From assembly GCA_023665085.1 (NCBI GenBank), contig JAMPEQ010000002.1, positions 124,001 through 188,000 on the forward strand: a DNA stretch of 64,000 nt, read 5' to 3'. Below, in pieces: positions 16,339-25,625 of this stretch (the first letter of the stretch is position 1; each line of letters begins with the position of its first letter). The notes beneath the pieces were generated by a model. It was not told the origin of the DNA and did no database searches. It saw nothing but the letters and a program-made list of their open reading frames with translations. Made by a program: the position numbers and the translations under genes. Source of the stretch: Bacteroides sp. Its GTDB lineage: Bacteria; Bacillota; Clostridia; Oscillospirales; Acutalibacteraceae.

Positions 16339-17791
16339 TTTCAGTACCTCCCGCTGACAAACGCTTTGCTTCTTCCTCTCTGCGTAATTTTAAATCATTA
16401 CGTATTTTTTCAAGCTTTTCACCCTTCAAATCATAGAAGCAGTAAGGAATAAGCGACATAAGACCAAGTATTTTGGGAATAAATGTGAAGAGTGCCCATA
16501 TACATAAATCAGTATGCTCACCCTTAACTGCAACAGTTTCTCCTGCAGAACCGACAACAAAGGAAAGACTGATTACAGGCAGCAGAGCTGTACCGATTGA
16601 GGTTGAAACAGAGCCTGTTAATTTACCTACAAATGTCAAAACAGAAAAGCTTACTCCCTCGTTTCGTTCACCTGTTTTCCATTCCATATAGTCAACTGTA
16701 TCGCCAATCATTTCTGTTGGTATAACCATATTTATTGTCTGGAAGAAACAGAAAATGAAATTCTGAATCATTAAAAGAATAGAAATGACAACAACATTAG
16801 TATTATAGAAATTAAGACCGCAGAGAAATACAGCAGTGCCCACTACTGCACCGCATATGATATTCATCATAACAATCTGTCTGTTATCAAATTTTTTCTT
16901 AAGCTTAGGGATAAGCATATATGCAAGAAATCCCATTATTGTTCCTGGTAGATTTATCCATAATACAGCAGAATTAAGATTAAGAACTTCGGAATAATAA
17001 TAAGTTTGAAAAACGCCTGAAATTCCACCCAGTGCACCGATAACATTTGAAATGATAATTAAAAGAAGCGGTTTATTTTTAAACAATGTTTTAAATCCAT
17101 CAATAACAGACGGTTCTTTAACTGTTTGAATAACTCTTTCCTTGGTTTTCCAGCCTGCTAATGAAAACAGTCCCATACCTAATGTTCCTGCAATAACTGC
17201 AAGAATAAGAAAATCCTGAGACAAAGTAAGCTTCCACACTCCGTTATTGCTGAAATCCATCATTACCACAAGCAGAGTAGTTGACAGATTGCCAAGTATA
17301 CTTGAAATAAATCTTGCAGTTGAAATAGCTCTTGTCCTGTCTGCCGGAAGCGGTGAAATTGCAGTGCTCATGCTCCAAAACGGAACATCGCCAAGTGTAT
17401 AGAAAAATTCCCATATAAAGTATGATATATACATATATACAATTTTTATGGCAGTTGATTTTGTGTCTGCAAGAATTTCAGGTCCGGCAAATAGCATTAT
17501 TGTTGTAATTGATAATGGTATTGGAACAAGCATAAGATAAGGGCGCAGTTTTCCGTATCTTGTTCTTGTTTTATCAATTAAGCTACCCATAAGCGGATCA
17601 TTGACAGTATCCCATATACCTAAAAATAAAATCATTGTTGATACAGCTTCAGGCGGTATACCGAAAACCTTGGTAAAAAACAGAGAAAGGTAACCCCCTG
17701 CAACAAGATTATATCCAAAGACCTGACCTGCGTTTGCAAAACCATATGCCAGATTTTCTTTAACGCCAACATAACGTGTTTCTGTTCCCAT
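16331..17791 (-). CDS. GPH-family (MFS) sugar:cation symporter
   Basis: A 486-residue, twelve-helix transporter of the glycoside-pentoside-hexuronide family. Early motif GIWDTVNDPLMGSLIDKTRTR near residues 37-57 and the following RYGKLRPYLML are characteristic. The start at 17791 is preferred: AAGGAG at 17801-17806 lies nine bases upstream, and overlaps the stop of the GH4 gene; an in-frame ATG at 17815 lies before that site. It would import the substrate for the GH4 enzyme encoded upstream, without phosphorylating it. Confidence 0.88.
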   Translation of the reverse strand: MGTETRYVGVKENLAYGFANAGQVFGYNLVAGGYLSLFFTKVFGIPPEAVSTMILFLGIWDTVNDPLMGSLIDKTRTRYGKLRPYLMLVPIPLSITTIMLFAGPEILADTKSTAIKIVYMYISYFIWEFFYTLGDVPFWSMSTAISPLPADRTRAISTARFISSILGNLSTTLLVVMMDFSNNGVWKLTLSQDFLILAVIAGTLGMGLFSLAGWKTKERVIQTVKEPSVIDGFKTLFKNKPLLLIIISNVIGALGGISGVFQTYYYSEVLNLNSAVLWINLPGTIMGFLAYMLIPKLKKKFDNRQIVMMNIICGAVVGTAVFLCGLNFYNTNVVVISILLMIQNFIFCFFQTINMVIPTEMIGDTVDYMEWKTGERNEGVSFSVLTFVGKLTGSVSTSIGTALLPVISLSFVVGSAGETVAVKGEHTDLCIWALFTFIPKILGLMSLIPYCFYDLKGEKLEKIRNDLKLRREEEAKRLSAGGTENE

Positions 17792-17805
17792 AATAGATTT
17801 CTCCT

Positions 17806-19170
17806 TTATTTCCATTCCCCGCTGTAGTATCTATTGTGCTCAATATATTCATCAACGAGCTCACATGCAAGTGAATAAGAATTAACAAGAGGATGAAGAG
17901 TAAGTGCCTGAATTGCTGCTGTTTTATCCTTATTTCTGATAGCTTTTGACGAAAGACGTTCATATATCTTTACACGGCGGACAAGCTCAAGGTTTTGTTC
18001 ATCAACCTTTCCGATATGATGCGGTTTACATCCGTCTGCACTGACATCACATGTAACCTCTACGACATCATCTGCCTTAAGTCCGTCAATAGCATTTTCA
18101 TTTGGTATACACATAATCATAGTGCCTGTTTTACCACTCTGTGCTGTTTCAATAAACTTAAGTGCAACGCCTGCATAACCGCCGTCATCCTCCTCATATA
18201 TATTAAATTTCCATGGGACTGTACGCTTAACTCCGGTTTCACTTGCCATATAACTGCCTTCACGCATACCATACCATTTATTAAAAATATCCATACAGCC
18301 TTCAAAATCATTTTCAACATCCATTTTTGAAAGCTCTTCAGTCATATGTCTGTTAATATCCCGTATCTGCTCGCCGCGTGTTTTGTCAGCCTTTAAGATA
18401 TTTTCAACTGCCTGCTCTCTGTAATAGAAATAATAAAGATATTCATTGAGCACAGCCTTTCTGTCCTTAAGAAGTGCCTTGCTGAAATATCTCATATCTG
18501 TTTTTTTATATGCATCGTCATTTTCAATAAGCTCATCCATTATCTCTTTTCCGTTAAGAGTAATACTTTTGAAGTAAGATAAGTGGTTGAGTCCATAAAC
18601 CTCACCTGAAATATTATCGGGATTTTCATTATACAAAAGAGCAAATGAACGGAGCATACCAGACGGAGCATCACAAATTCCGTATGTAAAATCATATCCC
18701 ATATCACGCAAAGTCTGTGACACTATTCCCGCAGGATTAGTGAAATTAAATACTTTTACGTTATTCTTAGAATATTTCTTTATAAGTTCACAGTATTCAG
18801 CAAGGGCAGGTACACTGCGCATGGCAAAAGAAAAGCCTGCTGCACCTGTTGTCTCTTGACCGAGAATACCTTTATTAAGGGCAATTCTTTCATCCTTTGC
18901 TCTCATATCATCCTCACCGACACGAATTGTGGTAATTACATAATCAGCATTTTTTACTGCCTCTATTGCATCAGATGTAAGTATAAATTTTAATTCAGGG
19001 CAAAGAAGTTTGGCTACATGAGATGCCATTGTGCCGTAAATTTTTAGCTTTTTCTCATTATTATCCATAAAGCAAAGCTCGTCAATATGAAGTCTGACTG
19101 CCTTTTGTGCTATGCTTTTTGCAAGAAACATAGAACGAACTCCGCCTCCGCCGATTACTGTTATTTTCAT
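17806..19170 (-). CDS. Glycoside hydrolase family 4, 6-phospho-beta-glucosidase-like
   Basis: An NAD- and metal-dependent GH4 enzyme of 454 residues. The Rossmann start MKITVIGGGGVRS, the NPAGIVSQTL segment near 130-140 and YGICDAPSGM near 164 are visible; the Cys-Asp-x-Pro form resembles the CNxP of 6-phospho-beta-glucosidases rather than the CHS of alpha-galactosidases. The neighbouring transporter is non-phosphorylating and no PTS or sugar kinase is adjacent, which makes the phosphorylated-substrate assignment uncertain. The start is either GTG 19182 or ATG 19170; the latter matches the family N-terminus, although the GAGGG site is 14 bases away. Confidence 0.85.
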   Translation of the reverse strand: MKITVIGGGGVRSMFLAKSIAQKAVRLHIDELCFMDNNEKKLKIYGTMASHVAKLLCPELKFILTSDAIEAVKNADYVITTIRVGEDDMRAKDERIALNKGILGQETTGAAGFSFAMRSVPALAEYCELIKKYSKNNVKVFNFTNPAGIVSQTLRDMGYDFTYGICDAPSGMLRSFALLYNENPDNISGEVYGLNHLSYFKSITLNGKEIMDELIENDDAYKKTDMRYFSKALLKDRKAVLNEYLYYFYYREQAVENILKADKTRGEQIRDINRHMTEELSKMDVENDFEGCMDIFNKWYGMREGSYMASETGVKRTVPWKFNIYEEDDGGYAGVALKFIETAQSGKTGTMIMCIPNENAIDGLKADDVVEVTCDVSADGCKPHHIGKVDEQNLELVRRVKIYERLSSKAIRNKDKTAAIQALTLHPLVNSYSLACELVDEYIEHNRYYSGEWK

Positions 19171-19269
19171 AATAATATTCACATCCCTCTATATTCTACT
19201 TAATTAAACAGTTATATATTTAGTTTCTAAAAACAGTATAGTGCTTTTTTTGCATTGTGAGAAGACACC

Positions 19270-19301
19270 AAACCGACAAAAATATAAAAATAATGTCGTT
19301 T
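19270..19301. promoter_or_regulatory. Candidate AraC-type operator in the GH4/AraC intergenic region
   Basis: AATAATGTCGTTT at 19289-19301, with a partner AACCGACA near 19271-19278 forming an imperfect inverted repeat. The same core (ACGACATTATT in complement) forms a perfect palindrome in front of the GH95 gene at 20918-20952. Shared core plus two related AraC genes suggests a common operator; this is inference. Confidence 0.45.
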
Positions 19302-19315
19302 AATATGTAATTTTC

Positions 19316-19344
19316 TTGAACGATAATTTGTTTTTTGCTATAAT
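19316..19344 (+). promoter_or_regulatory. Promoter of the full-length AraC regulator
   Basis: TTGAAC at 19316-19321, a 17-base spacer and TATAAT at 19339-19344, 35 bases before the chosen ATG. Confidence 0.7.
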
Positions 19345-19378
19345 TATTTTAAACTATCATCATATGACAGGTGCTATT

Positions 19379-20209
19379 ATGGCTATAACTTTTTACTATA
19401 ATAACAGCAAAATACAGATATTTAAGATTTTCTCCGGAACAATAGACGAAATTGTTCAGATGCATTCACATACAAAACACGGATACGAGCTGCACCTTAT
19501 AGATTCAGGTAAAGGAATTTTAGACACAGAGGACAATCGTTATAATTTATCAAAAAATGTGCTGTATGTGACAGGACCTCGTGTATTGCATAAACAGACA
19601 CCTGTTTCAGAAAATCCAATGCATGAGCTGTGTGTTTATCTCGAAATACCCAATTCCAAAAACACAGACAGTACTGTTCAGTATTTTTCAAAGCAAAATT
19701 TTTGGATTGGTAAAAGCAATGCCTCTATTCGACAGATATTCAGACAAATGAATGAAGAAAGCGAAAAAGACAGTCTTTTTAAAGAAAGCGTTTTATCTTC
19801 TCTTGCTATCAGATTGATTGTTGAAATGACAAGGCTATATTACCCTGAAAATACAAATACATTGTTATCAAAGCATGATACAGATTTAAACGAAAGCCGT
19901 TCATGGATATTGGACCAATTATTACTTGAGGATTGCAGTAATGTAAAATTAGAAGATTTTGCAAAAGGAATGGGCGTCTGTCCGCGTCAGGCAGAAAGAA
20001 TTATTAAAAATTATTATGGCTCTTCATTCAAAAAGCTTAGATATGAATCTAAAATGGCAAGGGCTGCAACACTGCTTGAGCAGGAAAATATATCTATTGA
20101 AGATTGCTCTGCCAGATGCGGATATTCTTCTTTTTCCGCTTTTTGCTCTGCATTTAAAAGAAAATATAAAATTACACCTAAGGAATATCAAAAACTGCAT
20201 AATATATAG
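19379..20209 (+). CDS. AraC-family regulator with cupin-like sensor domain
   Basis: 276 residues from the ATG at 19379, which has AGGTG eight bases upstream and gives an N-terminus (MAITFYYNNSKIQ) colinear with the neighbouring paralogue; the frame is open further upstream but overlaps the -10 box. The N-terminal cupin (about 1-110, HSHTKHGYELHLI) binds ligand; the C-terminal pair of HTH motifs includes GMGVCPRQAERIIKNYYG near 198-215 and RCGYSSFSAFCSAFKRKY near 243-260. It is divergent from the GH4/GPH operon and probably activates it in response to a sugar. Confidence 0.85.
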   Translation: MAITFYYNNSKIQIFKIFSGTIDEIVQMHSHTKHGYELHLIDSGKGILDTEDNRYNLSKNVLYVTGPRVLHKQTPVSENPMHELCVYLEIPNSKNTDSTVQYFSKQNFWIGKSNASIRQIFRQMNEESEKDSLFKESVLSSLAIRLIVEMTRLYYPENTNTLLSKHDTDLNESRSWILDQLLLEDCSNVKLEDFAKGMGVCPRQAERIIKNYYGSSFKKLRYESKMARAATLLEQENISIEDCSARCGYSSFSAFCSAFKRKYKITPKEYQKLHNI

Positions 20210-20229
20210 GTCAAATTTCTTCTGATTAC

Positions 20230-20892
20230 CTACTGTTTTTGCTCTTTTTTCTTTTGCCGAAAGCTCTTGCCATAGTATTGTTTTAGCAGTCTTTGAGTTT
20301 GTCTTGGGCATACACCTATTTTCTCTGACAATTGAGTAAGTGTTATGTTTTTATTATACAAAAACGCATTTTCAATGATTATAAATCTTTTTTCGCACAA
20401 ATTATCACTGTCAACACTATCAATTACATTATCGGGAATATAGCATCTTACTATCTGAGTAAGTATTTTCATAGCAAGACCTGCAACTGCACTTTTATAG
20501 TCAGGCCTTTTTTGACGGTACTCACTGAGCATTTCCTGAGCAGAAGTATAGTCAAAATCTTCTGCTATATAAAAAACTTTATTTAAAAACTCAGAAGCAA
20601 AAATATTATCAGTCCTGCCCTCAATTTTTTGAATATATATAAAAATATCTTCTATAGGATTAGTTAAATCACTTTTCTGTGAATGATATAAATTAGGACC
20701 TGTTACAAAAAAATCTCCTTTTTTTAGTGAATATTCACCATCGTCCGTGATTAATGTACCAATACCGCCTGTAATAAAATGAAGCTCATAGCTGTTTTTT
20801 GAGTGCGAGTGGCGGGCTATTTCTTCTTCAAGTCGGCCTCCGCCGATATCGGCAATATTAAATTTTATGCTATTCCATTCAAATGAAATCAT
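20230..20892 (-). CDS. AraC-type regulator lacking the second HTH motif (truncated paralogue)
   Basis: A 220-residue relative of the regulator at 19379: same cupin segment (HSHSKNSYELHFI) and same first HTH (KIGVCPRQTQRLLKQYYG near 191-208). It then ends in a lysine/glutamine tail (FRQKKKEQKQ), so the roughly 55-residue second HTH is absent. The following bases belong to the 3' end of the convergent paralogue only 20 bases away, so the missing part is not simply frameshifted nearby. It may be a C-terminally truncated gene or a reduced regulator. It is divergent from the GH95 gene. Confidence 0.75.
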   Translation of the reverse strand: MISFEWNSIKFNIADIGGGRLEEEIARHSHSKNSYELHFITGGIGTLITDDGEYSLKKGDFFVTGPNLYHSQKSDLTNPIEDIFIYIQKIEGRTDNIFASEFLNKVFYIAEDFDYTSAQEMLSEYRQKRPDYKSAVAGLAMKILTQIVRCYIPDNVIDSVDSDNLCEKRFIIIENAFLYNKNITLTQLSEKIGVCPRQTQRLLKQYYGKSFRQKKKEQKQ

Positions 20893-20910
20893 AAAATCAC
20901 CAATAATAGA

Positions 20911-20972
20911 TTATCACAAACACGACATTATTTCAACAATAATGTCGTGTTTTTCAATAAAATTTGTGATAA
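20911..20972. promoter_or_regulatory. Nested palindromes between AraC paralogue and GH95 gene
   Basis: The inner perfect inverted repeat has arms AAACACGACATTATT (20918-20932) and its complement (20938-20952) around a 5-base loop. An outer pair TTATCACAAA (20911-20920) and TTTGTGATAA (20963-20972) surrounds it. The position between divergent starts favours a regulator-binding site; a hairpin in either leader is an alternative. Confidence 0.55.
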
Positions 20973-21007
20973 AATTATTATACAAAATACTTAAGAGGTA
21001 ACTAATT

Positions 21008-23680
21008 ATGAGTAAATTAAAAAAGTGCTTATGCTTTGCATTATCAGGCTGTATTGTTTTTTCACTTGCTGCGTGCGGTAAAACAACCGGTGCCGATATT
21101 GACGGAGTCTTTGACAATGAAAACAAAATATCATACTGCACAACATACGATGAGTTATCCGAAAGTGAGCGCAATAAAACAAAAATCTGGCGACAGGGTA
21201 TGGTATCAGGCAACGGTCTGCAGGGTGTTGTTACAAGCGGCTCACCATACAGTGACTCTCTCATTTATCAGAACATACATTTTATAATGCCAAATGAAAA
21301 TTCACGTTCCTGCCCTGTTACATCTGACGAGCTTGAACAAGTAAAGAAGAACATAATTAAGGGCGAGGATATTGTTGACAATGCAAGCTATGACGATGTT
21401 TACAGTTTTCATCCGGGCGGTGCACTGAGAATTACGCAGGAAGAGCAGAGAGCAAAAAACTACATCCGCTACACCGAATATGAAACTGCTGAGGTTGGTG
21501 TTAAATACACAGATAAAAACGGCACATGGGAAAGAAAAACCTTTACATCAAAGGCGGATAATGCAACCATTACAAAAATTGAAAAATCAACAGAAAACAT
21601 CAAGGTTAATCTTACGCTGTCATATGATGATATTTCAACTATGGCAAATTTCGGAGACGGAACTGAAAAGGATATAAAATACAAAAAGCTTGTTGATGCT
21701 GACTGTGATACGATTTCCTTCGCTGCACATTATCCGAATTACGATAACAGCGAACTGAAAAACGGCGGTTATTCAACTTTAACTTATGTAATTACAAATG
21801 GCGAAAAAACTAAGGCTGAACTTGAAAAAAATACAGATGAAATTCAGTTCAAGAGCAGCAAAAACGAAGGTATAAAGATAACAGATGCTGATTACGTGTA
21901 TCTTATTACAATTTCAGACAGAACATATGAAATGGGCAGCTATAATGATTTTGATTCACAGGAAAGCTTTGATTTAACTGACGAATTATCACAGACTGCA
22001 AAGACTGTTGCAGAAAAATACACAGCTGACAGCATATTTAATTATGATTCTGCATTAAAAGCACATCTTGATATATATCAGCCTCAGTTTAATGCAGTAA
22101 CACTCACTTTAGATAATGGCACAAGTACCCTTTCAAACGAAGCGCTGATAAAAAAGCAAAAAGGAAAAAAAGAAATAAACAGTGCCTTTGCTCAAAGAGC
22201 TTACTATTCAGGCAGATATGCATACCTTTGCTGTGCCGGTTACTCTACAAGCCGATTAGCAGGTATGTGGACAGGTGAATTCAACCCTGGCTGGGGAAGC
22301 AAATACACCATGGACGCAAATGTAAATCTGCAGACCTCGTCTATGAATTCAGGCAATATCTCCTCTGCTCCTATCGGATATACATACATGCTTTTACGCC
22401 AGCTTCCTGACTGGGAGGAAAATGCCTATGCAACTCATGGCTACACAGATGCAATTCAAGCTCCTGTTCACAGTGACGGAGACTGTGCAGTAATTACAGA
22501 AACCTGCTATCCATATCCGTTTAGATATTGGAATGCCGGTGCAAGCTGGATGCTTCAGCCATTATATGAAACCTTGCAGTACTATGGAAATATTCAGATT
22601 CCTTTAAGTGATGAATTTAATCTAAACGAACTGAAATCTGTACTTTCTGTTACTGCTGAAGATCTGACTGACGATGATATTAAGAATATTGAAGATAAAG
22701 GATATCTTGATTTAGAAAAAGAAATTCTATTACCTCTTCTTATTAAATCAGCAAATTACTGGGAACAGCTGATGTCTGCAGAATACTATACAGATTCAAA
22801 TGGTAATATCCACTATGAAGATGGTAAAACAGAGCTTGAAAATGATGAATATTACTGCATTCTTCCAAGCTATTCACCTGAAAACAACCCTGCAAATTAT
22901 CCAAGTCCGTCAGATGCAAACTGTGCGATTGATATTTCAGCCTGCAGAAATAATTTAGAAATGCTCATTAATGTCGCAAATAACTCTTCACCGCAGATTG
23001 ATGTATCAAAATGGCAGAATATGATTGATAAGCTGCCTCCGTATCTTTATGACGAAACAGGAGCATTAAAGGAGTGGGCATGCAATCAGTTTGAAGAAAA
23101 TAACGAACACCGCCATTTAAGCCACCTATACTGCGTATGGCCGCTTGTCGAAACCCAGAATAATGAAGAGCTGAAAAATGCCTGCATTAAAGCGATTGAA
23201 AACAGAGAAAGTGAAAATGAGGCAAGCCACGCTCTTGTACACCGCTCACTTATTACTGCAAGATTAAAGGACCGAGATGAATTAACCACTGCATTAACTA
23301 ACCTGATATCAAGCAAAATTTATTATAATTCGTTGATGACAAATCATCACACAAATGCAAGCAGTGCTTACTGCACTGACTATGCAATAGGTTATCTTGG
23401 TATAATAAATGAAAGCCTTTTGTATTCAAATACGGGCGAAATCGAAATTCTGCCTGCACTGCTTAAAAGCGGTTTTAATAGCGGAACCATAACAGGACTT
23501 CGAGCAAGAACTCAGGCGGAAATAACCGAGCTCACATGGGACATTGAAGCAGGCACGGCATCTGTTACCATAAAATCTGATATTGATCAGACGGTTAAAA
23601 TTTCCTGCGGACTGTCTGATGAAGTCAAAGAAATTACGTTTAAAAAAGACGAAAGCAAAACAATAAACTTCAGTTTATAA
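21008..23680 (+). CDS. GH95-like glycoside hydrolase, lipoprotein (probable alpha-L-fucosidase)
   Basis: 890 residues with a lipoprotein signal (MSKLKKCLCF... lipobox LAACG near 18-22), so it is probably anchored outside the membrane. GH95 hallmarks: an N-terminal beta domain with WRQGMVSGNGLQGVVTSG near 60-77, the barrel segment YYSGRYAYLCCAGYSTSR near 400-417 with MWTGEFNPGW following, and NEHRHLSHLYCVWP near 700-713. GH95 members cleave alpha-1,2-fucosyl (or L-galactosyl) linkages. The fuc catabolic operon lies just downstream on the other strand, supporting fucose release. AAGAGG precedes the ATG. Exact linkage specificity cannot be read here. Confidence 0.8.
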   Translation: MSKLKKCLCFALSGCIVFSLAACGKTTGADIDGVFDNENKISYCTTYDELSESERNKTKIWRQGMVSGNGLQGVVTSGSPYSDSLIYQNIHFIMPNENSRSCPVTSDELEQVKKNIIKGEDIVDNASYDDVYSFHPGGALRITQEEQRAKNYIRYTEYETAEVGVKYTDKNGTWERKTFTSKADNATITKIEKSTENIKVNLTLSYDDISTMANFGDGTEKDIKYKKLVDADCDTISFAAHYPNYDNSELKNGGYSTLTYVITNGEKTKAELEKNTDEIQFKSSKNEGIKITDADYVYLITISDRTYEMGSYNDFDSQESFDLTDELSQTAKTVAEKYTADSIFNYDSALKAHLDIYQPQFNAVTLTLDNGTSTLSNEALIKKQKGKKEINSAFAQRAYYSGRYAYLCCAGYSTSRLAGMWTGEFNPGWGSKYTMDANVNLQTSSMNSGNISSAPIGYTYMLLRQLPDWEENAYATHGYTDAIQAPVHSDGDCAVITETCYPYPFRYWNAGASWMLQPLYETLQYYGNIQIPLSDEFNLNELKSVLSVTAEDLTDDDIKNIEDKGYLDLEKEILLPLLIKSANYWEQLMSAEYYTDSNGNIHYEDGKTELENDEYYCILPSYSPENNPANYPSPSDANCAIDISACRNNLEMLINVANNSSPQIDVSKWQNMIDKLPPYLYDETGALKEWACNQFEENNEHRHLSHLYCVWPLVETQNNEELKNACIKAIENRESENEASHALVHRSLITARLKDRDELTTALTNLISSKIYYNSLMTNHHTNASSAYCTDYAIGYLGIINESLLYSNTGEIEILPALLKSGFNSGTITGLRARTQAEITELTWDIEAGTASVTIKSDIDQTVKISCGLSDEVKEITFKKDESKTINFSL

Positions 23681-23695
23681 TATCTTAGAAACATA

Positions 23696-23743
23696 AAAAA
23701 TCCCAGATATGATAGTTATTAATCTAACATATCTGGGATTTTT
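23696..23743. terminator. Bidirectional terminator between GH95 and fucI
   Basis: A 16-bp stem, AAAAATCCCAGATATG (23696-23711) with its complement at 23728-23743 and a 16-base loop; T-runs on both strands serve the converging genes. A smaller A/T-rich hairpin near 23776-23802 follows. Confidence 0.85.
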
Positions 23744-23825
23744 CTTTGTGTGTTTTTCTTTTATGCCTTATTCTATCTAAAATCAGCAGCTTTGATTTTA
23801 GAAATAGCTTATAGCTGATTATATC

Positions 23826-25610
23826 TTATTTATAAAGCGGTCCGTAATTTTTGCAGGCACGAAAATCTGCTGACTGAGTATCCTCTGTGCCGAAAGCAGA
23901 CCAAGCGTGCGGACGGAAAATTTCAGTATCATCAACATTGTGCATATTTACAGGTATTCTGAGCATTGATGCAAGTGTTATCAAATCTGCACCAACATGA
24001 CCATAAACTGTTACACCATGATTAGCACCCCAGTTCGCCATTACGCTGTAAACATCACGGAATGCACCCTCACCTGTAAGTCTTGGAACAAACCATGTTG
24101 TAGGCCATGACGGATCAGTTCTTTTATCAATAGTGTTATGAATTTCATCAGGCAAGTCAACAGTATAACCCTCTGCAAGCTGCATAACAGGACCTATGCC
24201 GTCAATAACATTAACTCTGAGCATTGTGACAGGCATTTGAGCACTGCAGCGGAAATGGCTTGAAAATCCTCCGCCGCGGAAATATTCGTAGTTTGCTCTG
24301 CACCAATCAGTTGCATCAAGACAAGCCTTGATATCCTGCTGTGTCATATCCCAGAATGGCTTCATACAGCCATCACCATTATCATTTTTAGCAGCACCGC
24401 TGCCGTCGAGTGCAGTTGCACCTGAGTTGATAAGATGAATAAAGCCGTCCTTTGCCAAGCCATCAGGACGAATACCTGTTACGCGCTCACAAGCATCAGG
24501 ACTCCAGTATGTGCGAACATCATGGAAGCATGGAGCTGAATGTGAAACAAGTGTACCCAGCATCATTGAAACGCCATTGAGTGTGTCATTCTCTGTTGCA
24601 AAAGGTGTAGGCATTTTAGCACCGTTCCAATCAAATGTTGATGCCATAACAGCCTCAGTGAAATCTGCATTTGGCAGCCAGTCGGTCCAGTTACGCTGTC
24701 CCTGAAAACCGCCCGCAACAGCATTTTTGCCGAGTGCCTCCTCATGCCAGCCCATTTCGTCAAGCTTTTTATTACCATAAAGAATGTCACGCATGACCAT
24801 AGTCATTTTAGTAACAAACTCCCAGTCCTTATCAGCAGGAACAACCTTTGATTTTCTGATAATCTCAGGTAAATCCTTACCTTCATTAAGGTCAAAGCCT
24901 TCTTTACAGTTTTCTTTAATCCACTGAAGAGCCTTGTCATATTCCTCATGATCATAAATCTCAAGAGTTATTCGGCGTACAATTTCGGTCATATCAACCC
25001 ACTCTGCACGGATTCCGAAATAATTTTGAAACATATCTGCATTACAGTATGAACCTGCGATACCCATAGCAACACCGCCGAGATTAACATATGCCTTATT
25101 CTTCATCCAGCCAACTGCAACTGATGCCTTTGCAAAGCGCAAAATCTTTTGTGCAACATCTGCAGGAACTGTTGTATCTGTCATATCCTGAACATCATGT
25201 CCATAGATAGAAAATGCAGGGAGGCCCTTTTGAGCATATGCTGCCATAACTGCTGCAAGATAAACTGCACCGGGTCTCTCAGTTCCGTTAAAGCCCCAAA
25301 CCGCTTTTATTGTATGCGGATCCATATCAAATGTTTCTGAGCCATAGCACCAGCATGGTGTAACTGACAGTGTGGCTACTACATTTTCATTTGAAAACTG
25401 CTCGGCACACTTTGCTGCCTCTGCACCTCCGCCTATAGTCGTATTACTGATTACACACTGAACAGGTGTTCCGTCAGGATAACGAAGTGTTGATTCAATA
25501 AGCTCCTTGGCAGCTGCAGCCATTCCCATTGTCTGCACCTCAAGACTTTCACGAACACCGCCCCAGCGGCCATCAATAGTTGGTCTTATACCTATTTTGG
25601 GATAATTCAT
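23826..25610 (-). CDS. fucI: L-fucose isomerase
   Basis: 594 residues, the usual FucI length. It isomerises L-fucose to L-fuculose with Mn2+. The N-terminus [21 protein letters not shown] and the segment [15 protein letters not shown] near 110-124 are typical. C-terminal residues such as [20 protein letters not shown] are conserved in the family. Last gene of the operon fucA-fucU-fucK-fucI; it begins 15 bases after fucK with GAGAGG upstream. It probably also accepts D-arabinose, as other FucI enzymes do. Confidence 0.95.
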   Translation of the reverse strand: MNYPKIGIRPTIDGRWGGVRESLEVQTMGMAAAAKELIESTLRYPDGTPVQCVISNTTIGGGAEAAKCAEQFSNENVVATLSVTPCWCYGSETFDMDPHTIKAVWGFNGTERPGAVYLAAVMAAYAQKGLPAFSIYGHDVQDMTDTTVPADVAQKILRFAKASVAVGWMKNKAYVNLGGVAMGIAGSYCNADMFQNYFGIRAEWVDMTEIVRRITLEIYDHEEYDKALQWIKENCKEGFDLNEGKDLPEIIRKSKVVPADKDWEFVTKMTMVMRDILYGNKKLDEMGWHEEALGKNAVAGGFQGQRNWTDWLPNADFTEAVMASTFDWNGAKMPTPFATENDTLNGVSMMLGTLVSHSAPCFHDVRTYWSPDACERVTGIRPDGLAKDGFIHLINSGATALDGSGAAKNDNGDGCMKPFWDMTQQDIKACLDATDWCRANYEYFRGGGFSSHFRCSAQMPVTMLRVNVIDGIGPVMQLAEGYTVDLPDEIHNTIDKRTDPSWPTTWFVPRLTGEGAFRDVYSVMANWGANHGVTVYGHVGADLITLASMLRIPVNMHNVDDTEIFRPHAWSAFGTEDTQSADFRACKNYGPLYK

Positions 25611-25625
25611 AAATTTTACCTCTCA

